Origin: Desulfosarcinaceae bacterium
GTDB taxonomy: Bacteria > Desulfobacterota > Desulfobacteria > Desulfobacterales > Desulfosarcinaceae
DNA: 32,294 nucleotides
Assembly (NCBI GenBank): GCA_030066015.1
Contig: JASJCL010000072.1
Coordinates: forward strand, 1-32,294
Direction of reading: 5' to 3'
The notes below the pieces were generated by a model that saw only the letters and a list, made by a program, of their open reading frames with translations, ran no database searches and had not been told where the DNA came from. The translations under genes and the position numbers were made by a program. Below are positions 17,300 through 25,654 of this stretch, in pieces. The number at the start of each line of letters is the position of its first letter. The stretch's first letter is position 1.

Positions 17300-18085
17300 A
17301 TGATTGGTATTTTCGATTCTGGTATTGGCGGATTGACCGTCGCCCGGGCCATTCTTGAGCAACTGCCGGATTACGATCTGGTGTATTTCGGCGATACCGC
17401 GCGCACCCCTTATGGAAATAAAAGCGCGCTGACCGTCCAGCACTATGCCCGGCGCTGCGCCGATTTCCTCATCTCAAAAGGCGCCCAGGTGATTATTATC
17501 GCCTGTAACACGGCCGCCAGCGCCGCCACCGATCTGCTGAGCAACGCCTATCCCACCCCCATTTTTGAAGTCATCACCCCAGGAGCGGCTCAGGCTGCCC
17601 GCCTCAGCCGTACCGGCCGCATTGGCGTCATCGGCACGCGTAGCACCATCGCCAGCGGCGCCTACGAGAGGCGGATTCTTGCGTTTCGTCCCAATGCCGA
17701 GGTGATCTCCCAACCATGTCCACTCCTGGTACCGCTGGTGGAGGAGGGATGGATCCGTCGACGTGAAACCGCCATGATTGTGAAAAAATACCTGCGTCCC
17801 CTCAAGCAACGTCAAATCGATACCATCATTCTGGGATGCACCCACTACCCCGTTTTGGCCGACCTGATCCAGGCGAAAGCCGGTGCGCACATCCGCCTGG
17901 TGGATTCCGCCATGACGGTCGCCAACCAGTTGAAGACCCACTTGGCCCACACACCGGAATTGGAGACCACCTTGTCCCGAGACGGGCGCAGCAGCTTCTT
18001 CATTTCCGATGTTACGCCCCAGTTCCAGGCCATCGCCTGCAAGGTGCTCAATCGTCGCTTGACCGTCCTCCCCGCAGAACCCTGA
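17300..18085 (+). CDS. murI: Glutamate racemase
   Basis: Cofactor-independent racemase that makes D-glutamate for peptidoglycan in the cytoplasm. The protein has 261 residues, the usual length. It starts MIGIFDSGIGGLTV, with the catalytic-site aspartate D6 and S7. The two catalytic cysteines are C69 in IIIACNTAAS and C180 in LGCTHYPVL. GDTARTPYG is also conserved. The gene is monocistronic in this view, divergent from the 101-aa gene, with a weak AGGAAG some 12-14 nt upstream of the ATG. Confidence 0.96.
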   Translation: MIGIFDSGIGGLTVARAILEQLPDYDLVYFGDTARTPYGNKSALTVQHYARRCADFLISKGAQVIIIACNTAASAATDLLSNAYPTPIFEVITPGAAQAARLSRTGRIGVIGTRSTIASGAYERRILAFRPNAEVISQPCPLLVPLVEEGWIRRRETAMIVKKYLRPLKQRQIDTIILGCTHYPVLADLIQAKAGAHIRLVDSAMTVANQLKTHLAHTPELETTLSRDGRSSFFISDVTPQFQAIACKVLNRRLTVLPAEP

Positions 18086-18095
18086 AAGTTATCGG

Positions 18096-18926
18096 TTACC
18101 CTTTTACGGCGGTGTATTTCGGGCCGGCAATGAGCAAGTTATTGGGCAGGGTGCTCTGAATCCGTTCCATCTTGCTGCCGAACATGATGTCTTTGATCAG
18201 CCCATGACCATAGGCGCCCAGAACCAATAGGGCATCGTGGGCAACCGCGTAGAGGTTCTCCTCCAGACTGCCCTTCTCGAAGAATTGCCATTCAGCGCCA
18301 TAGCGCTCCCAATCTGACAGCAGATCGGCATCGGCCACTGCTTTGCGATAAGTCTCGGCGTCTCCCTTCTCAATCTGGGTGAACATGTTCAACGGTTTAC
18401 CGCTCTGGCGAGCGATGCGCAGCCCCAAACGCAAGGCATTGAGAGCGTTCTGCGAACCGCCAAAAAAGATCGTAATGCTGTTCCAGGCTTTGAAGACCGG
18501 ACTGGTGATGAGGACAGGGAAACGGGCCGCCTGAACGATGCGGCGAACGCGCGGGCCGATGTGCCCCAGACCGATCTTCGACGACAGATCGCTGATGCTG
18601 CGCGGACAGCACATGTAGTCATAATGGGTCGGAATATCGGGTAGACCATGGGCTGTATAGTTTTTGGGGGTGAGGTAGGTGGCTTTCAGCCCGCTCTCCA
18701 ACACCAGCGCTTCGGCATGTCCACGGCTGGTGCTGGGCGCAGTGAGGTAAGAACCGTCCAGATCCACCTGGGTGACATCATTTTCAAAGTACATTAGGAA
18801 ACGGGTCGACTCGGGGATATAGATCTCCGGCAGACAGCCTATCGATCGGCAGAAATACAATGACTGCAGGAGGGTTTCCCGTCCCAGTGGCGTGTTGCGG
18901 AAGATGTGAAACAATTTGGGGGTCAC
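18096..18926 (-). CDS. Tandem universal stress protein (UspA family)
   Basis: Protein of 276 residues, about twice the length of a single Usp domain. The C-terminal domain carries the ATP-binding signature G-x2-G-x9-GS in LGAYGHGLIKDIMFGSKME. The N-terminal domain lacks that motif and is diverged, though its end ARFPVLITSP matches the usual terminal strand. Usp proteins are generally induced by stress; the specific role is unknown. The start is GTG at 18926, supported by AGGAGG 5 nt upstream. It follows the mscS-EIIA-clc cluster on the same strand but after a 195-nt gap, so it probably has its own promoter. Confidence 0.88.
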   Translation of the reverse strand: MTPKLFHIFRNTPLGRETLLQSLYFCRSIGCLPEIYIPESTRFLMYFENDVTQVDLDGSYLTAPSTSRGHAEALVLESGLKATYLTPKNYTAHGLPDIPTHYDYMCCPRSISDLSSKIGLGHIGPRVRRIVQAARFPVLITSPVFKAWNSITIFFGGSQNALNALRLGLRIARQSGKPLNMFTQIEKGDAETYRKAVADADLLSDWERYGAEWQFFEKGSLEENLYAVAHDALLVLGAYGHGLIKDIMFGSKMERIQSTLPNNLLIAGPKYTAVKG

Positions 18927-18979
18927 GCTTGCCTCCTTACTTGATAGGTAAGAGCACCCGGTTAATAGGGGCGTTCAAC

Positions 18980-18999
18980 TATAGGCGTTTATAGGCGTT
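18980..18999. repeat. Two tandem 10-bp direct repeats upstream of the Usp gene
   Basis: TATAGGCGTT occurs twice head to tail (18980-18989 and 18990-18999). A related ATAGGGGCGTTC lies about 15 nt to the left. They sit 54-73 nt upstream of the Usp start and may be an activator or repressor binding array. Confidence 0.5.
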
Positions 19000-19121
19000 C
19001 TTCGGCTTCAAGCGAACTGTGTGCCGTTCAGACTTCCTGTCAACAGATGATGCGCCGGTGCGGGGCAGTCCGATGGCCAGGATCCCTGACACGCCCCACG
19101 CGGCATCTGGACCTTTGGATC

Positions 19122-20840
19122 TTATGTGGTGCGCGTCTGTACCATCAATTCGCGCCGGTACCTATCGAGCAGGGTGGCCTTGGAGATCATACCCACGAAG
19201 CGTTGGTTGGCGACGACGGGTAAACTGAATTTTTTCAGGGCATCCATTTTATCCAACACATCTATCAGGTCGTCATCAGGGCCGACGGTTTCAACCTGGG
19301 TCTGCATCAGCTGGCCCAGCACTACGGCATCATAGAGGGGCGTTTTGAACAGGTAAGGTCGCACATCATCCAGATGCACTATCCCCAGGAAGCGGCCGTT
19401 CTTGCCATCCTCCACTGGGAATAGGTTGCGATGGGATCGCTCCAATATTGGAATGAATTCACCCAGACGCATACCGGGTGATACGGGGATGCAATCGGTC
19501 TCGAGAAGCTCTCCCATCCGAATATCGGCCAAAACACGCGCGTCTGTGCCAGGCCGCAAGAGCTGCCCCTTGTCGACAAGATCCTTGAGGTAGAAGGAAG
19601 CCGGCTCCACATATTGACAGGCCGTACTGGACACTGCGGCGACGATGGTCAGCGGTACGATGACGTCGTAGCCACCGGTTATCTCCACAATGAGAAAGAT
19701 ACCGGTCAAGGGGGCCTGCAGGATGCCGCTGATGATGCCCGCCATGCCCAGCAAGGCAAAGCAGCCTTCCTCCACCCAGCCCACGGTTGGCCAGAGGTGG
19801 GTAAGGGCACGTTGGTATGCTAAGCCCACAAAACTGCCGATGAACAGACTCGGGGCGAAAATGCCGCCAGAGCCGCCCCAACCCAAAGTAAAAGCCGTGG
19901 CGACGATTTTCATGGCCAACACGGTGGTGGCGACGAGGAGGCCGGCGCGAAAGTCGCCGGTGATCGCGTGCTGGATGGTGTGATAGCCTTCGCCGAGAAC
20001 ATCGGGCAAACCGATCCCAATAAGGCCGACGATGGCGCCGCCCATCGCTGCCTTGAGCCAGAGGGGAAGTCGTAACACTGCCACTCGACGACTCATGCCC
20101 CGCAGAGAACGGGTCAGTATGATGGACACTGCCGCACAACAGATGGCCAACCCCACACAGGCGGCAATATCCCCCAAGGCGATCTGGAATTCGCGGTGAC
20201 TGAAGGCGATGTTGTTTCCCTGGAGCAGTCGGCTGACCTTGGTGCCGGTGACGGCAGCGATGGCGATGGGGATGATGTTGACGGCCGACCATTCACCGAG
20301 AATAACCTCCATGGTGAAGACCATGCCTGCGATGGGGGCATTGAAAATTGCCCCGATGGCACCGGCGGTACCGCATCCCACCAGGGTTACCCGCTGGCGG
20401 TCGTTCAGATTGAATAGCCTGGCGATGTTGGAGCCGATGGCCGAGCCACTCATCACCACCGGCGCTTCCGGACCGGCGGAGCCGCCGCTGCCAATGGTGA
20501 GACAACTGGAGATCAAGCGTGAGAAGCTTGACCGCAAACGGATAAGGCCGCCGTAGCGCGAGACGCTGTAGATCACTTCCGGTACACCGTGGCCTGCGCC
20601 CTCATTGACGATTTTCTCCAAAAATAGGGAGGAGAGAGCGGCACCTGCCGCTGGCATGATGAAGGCCCACCAGAGATGGCGATAGTGGTGTAAAAGGCCG
20701 AGAACGCTCACCAGCGCACGGTTCAGGGCAATGGCCGCCAGGCCGGCACAGATTCCCACCACGACGGCCATGCAGATGAGCAGCAAGCGGTCGTCATAGC
20801 GAAAGAGGTGCCAGTTTGCCGGGTAGCGCCAGAGTTTCAT
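19122..20840 (-). CDS. ClC-family chloride channel with CBS pair
   Basis: Inner-membrane anion channel or transporter of 572 residues with about ten hydrophobic helices, followed by two CBS domains at about 443-500 and 510-565 that commonly bind nucleotides and gate transport. Selectivity-filter motifs are present as GHGVPEVI (83-90), GGSAGP (119-124) and GGIFAP (325-330). The position of the gating glutamate (E148 in E. coli ClC-ec1) is A122, and the proton glutamate E203 aligns with V179 in FTMEVI. This suggests passive channel behaviour rather than H+/Cl- exchange. It starts 14 nt after the upstream EIIA-HTH gene. No clear Shine-Dalgarno sequence is seen. Confidence 0.94.
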   Translation of the reverse strand: MKLWRYPANWHLFRYDDRLLLICMAVVVGICAGLAAIALNRALVSVLGLLHHYRHLWWAFIMPAAGAALSSLFLEKIVNEGAGHGVPEVIYSVSRYGGLIRLRSSFSRLISSCLTIGSGGSAGPEAPVVMSGSAIGSNIARLFNLNDRQRVTLVGCGTAGAIGAIFNAPIAGMVFTMEVILGEWSAVNIIPIAIAAVTGTKVSRLLQGNNIAFSHREFQIALGDIAACVGLAICCAAVSIILTRSLRGMSRRVAVLRLPLWLKAAMGGAIVGLIGIGLPDVLGEGYHTIQHAITGDFRAGLLVATTVLAMKIVATAFTLGWGGSGGIFAPSLFIGSFVGLAYQRALTHLWPTVGWVEEGCFALLGMAGIISGILQAPLTGIFLIVEITGGYDVIVPLTIVAAVSSTACQYVEPASFYLKDLVDKGQLLRPGTDARVLADIRMGELLETDCIPVSPGMRLGEFIPILERSHRNLFPVEDGKNGRFLGIVHLDDVRPYLFKTPLYDAVVLGQLMQTQVETVGPDDDLIDVLDKMDALKKFSLPVVANQRFVGMISKATLLDRYRRELMVQTRTT

Positions 20841-20854
20841 GGGCAGCGTCGCTG

Positions 20855-21544
20855 TTAGTTGGGAGCGTCCAATTGCTCTTCGAAGGCGGCCACGCGCGCC
20901 AGGAGGGTTTCCGGCGCAGGGCGGGATCGTAAAAAGGAGACAAACGCATCGTCACGCACACAGAAAGCCAAGCGCGAGAGACAGTGCAGATGTGCGCTGG
21001 TGCTAGGGCTCAGTAGCAGGAAAAGGATGAAAACGGGCTTGTCGTCGATGGCCTGATAGGGCGCGGCGTGCTTCAGAAAAAAGGTGCAGATGGTGGGGCA
21101 GGGGACCGCCTTCTCGAGCGGGATGCGCGGATGGGGAATGGCCACTCCTTTGCCGACACCGGTGGAGGCCATGGCCTCCCGTTCCAACAGGCGGGCGAGA
21201 AGGAGCGTGCGATTTTGCGTACTCAGTTCAAGATCCCTCAACCGGCGCACCGCGCTCTGGAGTACCGATTCGGTGTCCGACCCCTCGATGTCGTAATAGA
21301 ACCCTCCACGTTGCAGTGCCTCATGGATGCTCCCCGGCTGGCATATCTCTTTGGGATCAGGGCGCTCACTGGTCAGGTGAAACGGGAGCTTATGCTGGAC
21401 AGCCCACCTTTCCAGCACCCCCAGGCGAAAGTGGATCTCGTCCTGCTGGCGCTGGAAGGGGATGCGTCCCTGGCGTACCCAACGTTCAACCGTTTCGACC
21501 GGCAAATCCAATGCGTCGGCGACTTGTTGGATGGACAGCTTCAT
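20855..21544 (-). CDS. Fusion of excisionase-type HTH and PTS EIIA (PtsN-like) domain
   Basis: Protein of 229 residues. The N-terminal 50 residues (MKLSIQQVADALDLPVETVE, then RWVRQGRIPF) are a MerR/excisionase-type DNA-binding domain. Residues about 72-225 resemble a fructose/nitrogen-type EIIA domain, with the phosphorylatable histidine H138 in GVAIPHPRIP. This architecture suggests a phosphorylation-responsive regulator. Upstream of the ATG there is GGAGG, closely spaced. The gene lies 14 nt ahead of clc, so the pair is probably co-transcribed. No EI, HPr or sugar-permease gene is visible. A control role over clc or mscS is inference. Confidence 0.9.
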   Translation of the reverse strand: MKLSIQQVADALDLPVETVERWVRQGRIPFQRQQDEIHFRLGVLERWAVQHKLPFHLTSERPDPKEICQPGSIHEALQRGGFYYDIEGSDTESVLQSAVRRLRDLELSTQNRTLLLARLLEREAMASTGVGKGVAIPHPRIPLEKAVPCPTICTFFLKHAAPYQAIDDKPVFILFLLLSPSTSAHLHCLSRLAFCVRDDAFVSFLRSRPAPETLLARVAAFEEQLDAPN

Positions 21545-21628
21545 GACCCTCCGGTCTTCCGCACCAATGAAAATTAAACCGTAAACTGCAAAAGCTAACT
21601 GGGATTCGGCTGTGGTGCAAGCGAAATT

Positions 21629-22753
21629 TTAATTCATCGGGGGTTCCGCTCGCTGGTCCGGTGGCTGGGCTGCCGAGGTCACTACCTGAATGTCGCGCTT
21701 TGGATAGGGAATTTCGATTCCTTCGCGGGTGAAGACCGAATGGACCCTGTCGGTCACGTGGGAGATGGTATCCATTCGACGGCGGGCGTTGGCGATCCAG
21801 ACGCGCAACTGGAGATCCACCGAAGATTCGCCAAAATTGCGGACCACAACTTTCGGTGCCGGATCCCTTAACACCCAGTCGGCCTCCATGGCCACATCGG
21901 TGATCAATTGTTTGGCGTGCTCAATGTCGGTGCCGTAGCCCACTCCGATGTTGATGCGGACCCGAATGGTGGTAGTGATGGTGGTGTAGTTGACGATGTC
22001 GCGCATCATAATCTGATTATTGGGTATGATGATCACAATGTTGTCGGTGGTCTTGATGCGGGTGGCCCGCAGGCCAACGTCGATCACGTCGCCCCAGGTG
22101 GCACTTCCCGTTGGCGCGCTCCAGACCTCGATGCGATCGCCTACCTCAAAGGGGCGGTCGATAATCAGCAGAATGCCAGCGATGAGGTTTGAAAGGGTGT
22201 CCTTGGCGGCAAAACCAACGGCAACGCCGAGAACACCGGCGCCTGCCACAAACGGCATGACGTTGATTCCCAGCATATCCAAGGAAAGAACGATGGCGAT
22301 GGAATAAAGGATGACGCCGGCGAACTTGTTGAGCAGGTCGAAAAGGATGTCATCGGCCTTGGTTTCAGTGCGACTGGCCAGGTGCCTTTCCAAGGCGCTG
22401 AGAAGGATGATGAGGGCACTCTTTACCGGCCCGGCCAGAAGAATGATGAAGATGGCATATAGGGGGGGCTCAACGGCCTTCAACTGCAGGAGGCGAATCA
22501 GAATATTCAGCGTCACCAGAAGGAGCAGGTAAAAAAGCGCCTTGCGCACCAACTCGATCATCTCCGTGGTGATGGTGAAGATGCGGACCGCTTCGCGCCG
22601 CTTCTCCAACGTGGAGAGGAGTTTCTTGACGATGAGCCAGCACAGGCCGGTCATCAAAAGGGTGCCACCGGCCTTGTAAATGAGGATGAGAAAGGGCATC
22701 TCCTTGCCGCCTGGGGCGGTAAAGAAATCCAGAATGGCGTTCCAATACGGCAT
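21629..22753 (-). CDS. MscS-family mechanosensitive channel
   Basis: Small-conductance mechanosensitive channel of 374 residues, located in the inner membrane and expected to release solutes on hypo-osmotic shock. An open frame extends further upstream, but the ATG at 22753 (MPYWNAILDF) has AGGAG 7 nt before it. Four or so hydrophobic segments precede the pore helix AGAGVLGVAVGFAAKDTLSN at about 170-189, which is the family hallmark. It is followed by the beta domain (PFEVGDRIEV) and the alpha/beta domain. The C-terminus is Pro-rich. It lies 84 nt upstream of the EIIA-HTH gene on the same strand. Confidence 0.94.
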   Translation of the reverse strand: MPYWNAILDFFTAPGGKEMPFLILIYKAGGTLLMTGLCWLIVKKLLSTLEKRREAVRIFTITTEMIELVRKALFYLLLLVTLNILIRLLQLKAVEPPLYAIFIILLAGPVKSALIILLSALERHLASRTETKADDILFDLLNKFAGVILYSIAIVLSLDMLGINVMPFVAGAGVLGVAVGFAAKDTLSNLIAGILLIIDRPFEVGDRIEVWSAPTGSATWGDVIDVGLRATRIKTTDNIVIIIPNNQIMMRDIVNYTTITTTIRVRINIGVGYGTDIEHAKQLITDVAMEADWVLRDPAPKVVVRNFGESSVDLQLRVWIANARRRMDTISHVTDRVHSVFTREGIEIPYPKRDIQVVTSAAQPPDQRAEPPMN

Positions 22754-22782
22754 TACATAGCTCCTATGGCAGGTACATGTAA

Positions 22783-22806
22783 GACGGAAGGATCTATCAT
22801 TCCGTC
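22783..22806. promoter_or_regulatory. 7-bp inverted repeat upstream of mscS
   Basis: GACGGAA (22783-22789) and TTCCGTC (22800-22806) are perfect inverted repeats separated by 10 nt, 30-53 nt upstream of the mscS ATG. They could be an operator or a leader hairpin. A TTGATA sequence lies just upstream on the minus strand, without a strong -10. Confidence 0.35.
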
Positions 22807-22984
22807 GTGACCTATCAAAAGCAGATACCCCGAACCGGATCAAGGGCTTTTTCGGTGGGACGGTGAAGATTGGTAGCCGCGGGGTGCAGAGACGCTTTCT
22901 GCGGCCCTTTGCTTGGGCGCAATTGTGGGCGGGGCTAGCGGCGTCCGATCCAACACTTCCTATTGGGGGGTATCATTGCTATCC

Positions 22985-23002
22985 TGGCGCCGATCGGCGC
23001 CA
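22985..23002. repeat. 18-bp perfect palindrome after the response regulator gene
   Basis: TGGCGCCGATCGGCGCCA is fully self-complementary and sits 22 nt beyond the stop of the last chemotaxis gene. It is not followed by a T run, so it is not a standard rho-independent terminator, but as a GC-rich hairpin it could block exonucleases or aid termination. It may also be a protein binding site. Confidence 0.55.
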
Positions 23003-23024
23003 TCCGAATGGTACCACGACCGCT

Positions 23025-23582
23025 TCAGATCTCCAGGGCGCGTGTCACCCGCTCCAGCGGCGCGAGCGCCGTGTCGTTGAGGATGGACTGGATCCGTTCC
23101 AACCGTGCTTGAAAGTCGGCGCAGAGCAGCTCCAAGTGCTGAATCGTTTCAGCCGAGGTCTGTTCGGTCACGTTCATGGCTTCACGCAGATCGCTGGCGT
23201 TTTTGATGAGCGCTTTGGTGTTGCGCACCTTCTGCAGGCGCATGAGGAGTTCATCGAAGTTGATGGGCTTTTCCAGGTAATCACTGGCGCCTTTCTTCAT
23301 CGCTTCTATGGCATTGCCCACCGAGGCGTGGGCCGTGATGAGAATCACTTCCGTCTTTATATCCGCTTCCTTCGCGGTCTCCAGAACGCCGATGCCGTCG
23401 ACGCCCCCCGGCATTTTCAGGTCGGTGAGCACGATATCGTAGCGCTTTTTCTGAAGCTGCCGTACCGCCGCTACCCCATTTTCCGCAAGGTCGATTTCAT
23501 AGTTCTCTTTAACGAGCCTCTTTTGGAGTAGATTGCGGGTGACTGGATCGTCATCTACAACCAAAATAGTCAAACTATGCAT
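23025..23582 (-). CDS. Response regulator with receiver and helical tail
   Basis: Protein of 185 residues. A receiver domain occupies about 1-120, with acidic D10-D12, phospho-acceptor D54 in VLTDLKMPGG and the conserved K105 in EKPINF. The remaining about 65 residues are helical without a DNA-binding or enzymatic domain. It differs from CheY by that tail and by the MPGGVDGIGV segment. It is the last gene of the chemotaxis operon, 27 nt after cheR, and has AGGAG before the ATG. It is probably a target of the CheA kinase, which is inference from context. Confidence 0.92.
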   Translation of the reverse strand: MHSLTILVVDDDPVTRNLLQKRLVKENYEIDLAENGVAAVRQLQKKRYDIVLTDLKMPGGVDGIGVLETAKEADIKTEVILITAHASVGNAIEAMKKGASDYLEKPINFDELLMRLQKVRNTKALIKNASDLREAMNVTEQTSAETIQHLELLCADFQARLERIQSILNDTALAPLERVTRALEI

Positions 23583-23609
23583 AACTGGCTCCTATTTGCC
23601 TCAGCGGTA

Positions 23610-24443
23610 CTACTTAAGTTGGTAGAAAATGGATTTCAAATGTCTTTTAGGGACGAAGCGCGGGCAGATCCCTGTGAGAGACTCGGTCGATCCGATGACC
23701 AAATAGCCGTCGGGCTCCAGCACATCCGCCAGGCGGTTGAACAGCTTCTTGCGATCTTCGAGCGTGAAGTAGATCGCAACGTTGCGGCAGAAGATAATGT
23801 CCCATTTGCCCAAAGCGGTGAAGGGTGCCATGAGGTTGAGCTTGCGGAAAGAGGCCATGGCACGGATTTCATCGTTGATCTTCCAATTGGCGCCCGCCGA
23901 TGTGAAATACTTGGTCAATTTGGACCGTTCAAGTCCCCGCTCGATCTCGAATTTGTTGTAGGTCGCATAACTGGCTTGAGAGATGGCGGCATCCGAGATG
24001 TCGGTTCCCAGCAGTTTCAGTCGATAGTCTTTCGATGGCCCCAGCAGTTCCCTGATGATGATGGCGATACTATAAACTTCCTGGCCTGTCGATGCGGCTG
24101 CGCTCCATATGCGCAGGTTGGGACTGCCGGCCGACTTGGCCGCGCGCGCGTCTATAAGTTCCGGTAGAATTTTGTGACGCATCAGCTCGAACGGTCCGCC
24201 ATCCCGGAAGAAAAGGGTTTCATTGGTGGTGATGGCATCGATAATTTTGTGTTCAATGCGTTTGCGGGGGTCGCCTTTGGCTTTGTGATAGAGGTCGGTA
24301 TAGGAGCTGCAGCCCTCTTCTTCAAGGATTTTACTGAAACGGGTTTCGAGCAGGTAGGCTTTGGATTTGTCGATGGAGATGCCCGAGATGCCATAAATAT
24401 ATTTTGACAGCAGCGCAATCTCATCTGGTTTGATCTTGATCAT
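23610..24443 (-). CDS. cheR: Chemotaxis protein methyltransferase CheR
   Basis: SAM-dependent methyltransferase of 277 residues that methylates glutamates on chemoreceptors, setting adaptation together with CheB. The N-terminal helical domain is followed by TTNETLFFR at 72-80, the SAM-binding WSAAASTGQEVYSIAI at about 113-128, and DIIFCRNVAIYF at about 215-226, all classic CheR motifs. No C-terminal TPR or pentapeptide-binding extension is present. It lies between cheB and the response regulator gene. The gap to cheB is 92 nt and contains nothing I can identify. Confidence 0.97.
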   Translation of the reverse strand: MIKIKPDEIALLSKYIYGISGISIDKSKAYLLETRFSKILEEEGCSSYTDLYHKAKGDPRKRIEHKIIDAITTNETLFFRDGGPFELMRHKILPELIDARAAKSAGSPNLRIWSAAASTGQEVYSIAIIIRELLGPSKDYRLKLLGTDISDAAISQASYATYNKFEIERGLERSKLTKYFTSAGANWKINDEIRAMASFRKLNLMAPFTALGKWDIIFCRNVAIYFTLEDRKKLFNRLADVLEPDGYLVIGSTESLTGICPRFVPKRHLKSIFYQLK

Positions 24444-24535
24444 GTAACCTGTACCTGCTTCCTGAGAACATCTGTCTGCGACGGTGAATAGCGTAGGGTC
24501 TCTGCGGAACGCATCGGTAGATGAGGCACCGTGAA

Positions 24536-25645
24536 TTACTTCAGCGTCTTGCCGATTTCGCTGGCGATTTTCGTGAGGGGGGCGACGATGTCGGCGAGGC
24601 CGCTCTCGGTGGGTTCTTTGGGCATGCCATAGACCACGCAGCTGGGCTGATCTTGGGCGATCACAAATGCGCCGTTGCGTTTCATCTGGGCAAGCCCCTT
24701 GGTGCCGTCCGAACCCATCCCTGTCATAATGACACCGGTGGCGCGCCCCACGTAGTGGTCCGCCACTGAACGGAATAGGTAGTCCACTGAAGGCCTACAG
24801 CTGTTTTCGGGAGGATCGTTCGTAATTTTAAGCAGTCGCGTGCGACCGTCCCCGCCGGCCACAATTTTCATCTGCTTTCCGCCCGGAGCAATGTAGACGG
24901 TGTTGGCCTTGAGCGGGTCTCCATTGGAGGCTTCGCGGACGCTGAGGGCGCACTTCTTATCCAAACTGTTCGCCAGGGATTGGGTAAAAACAGGTGGCAT
25001 ATGCTGAACGATGACGATGGGAACCCCAATGTCGGCGGGTAGGCTCGGCAGGACCTGGGCCAGAGCGTTGGGACCGCCGGTGGAGATGCCGATGGCGACG
25101 ATTTCGCTGCGATTGCGGCGACCGCCGGTGATCGTGCGTGCCCTTGACGGGACGGGTTTGGCCGGTCTCCCAGCCATGGATCTGGCCGGTGTCGGCGGCC
25201 GACCGACTGGCCGCACTGGTGTTCTACTTGCACTGCGCGCGAAGGCCGTGACCATCGGTTCCAAGGCCTCCTTGATCGCGGTTTTATTGCTCGCCATGTT
25301 GCCCGATTGGGGCTTGGGAATGAAATCGAAGGCACCCAATTCGAGGGCCCGCATGGTCATGGCGCCGCCCTCTTGGGTGAGGGTGCTCAGCATGATGGCG
25401 CCCACACGGGAGGACGCCTTCCGCAGGTGCTGTAAGACCTCGAGTCCCGTCATTTCCGGCATTTCGATGTCCAGGGTGAGCAGATCCGGTTTAAGCGTCC
25501 TGATTTTCATCAGGGCGGCTTTCCCGTTATGGGCGCTGCCGACCACCTCGACGCCCGGAATTTCCGCAAGGACGTCACTGACAATTTTTCGGTAGAATAC
25601 CGTGTCGTCCACGACTAGGACGCGCAGGGGAGTTCGTCCGACCAT
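24536..25645 (-). CDS. cheB: Chemotaxis response regulator and protein-glutamate methylesterase CheB
   Basis: Removes methyl groups from chemoreceptors and deamidates glutamine residues. The protein has 369 residues. The receiver domain (about 1-125) contains D13-D14 and phospho-acceptor D59 in LTLDIEMPEMTG. A Pro/Arg-rich linker runs from about 140 to 175. The methylesterase domain has catalytic S188 in GISTGGP, H215 in VQHMP and D313 in MTGMGSDGTKG. It is 9 nt downstream of cheW. Phosphorylation by CheA is expected to activate it. Confidence 0.98.
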   Translation of the reverse strand: MVGRTPLRVLVVDDTVFYRKIVSDVLAEIPGVEVVGSAHNGKAALMKIRTLKPDLLTLDIEMPEMTGLEVLQHLRKASSRVGAIMLSTLTQEGGAMTMRALELGAFDFIPKPQSGNMASNKTAIKEALEPMVTAFARSASRTPVRPVGRPPTPARSMAGRPAKPVPSRARTITGGRRNRSEIVAIGISTGGPNALAQVLPSLPADIGVPIVIVQHMPPVFTQSLANSLDKKCALSVREASNGDPLKANTVYIAPGGKQMKIVAGGDGRTRLLKITNDPPENSCRPSVDYLFRSVADHYVGRATGVIMTGMGSDGTKGLAQMKRNGAFVIAQDQPSCVVYGMPKEPTESGLADIVAPLTKIASEIGKTLK

Positions 25646-25654
25646 AGCGATGAA

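Noticed and set aside
19459-20292. 277-codon minus-strand frame
   Set aside because: Lies in another frame of clc; the product is a His/Arg-rich low-complexity string.
22863-23531. 222-codon plus-strand frame
   Set aside because: Mostly antisense to the response regulator gene with no family features; typical mirror frame of a GC-rich gene.
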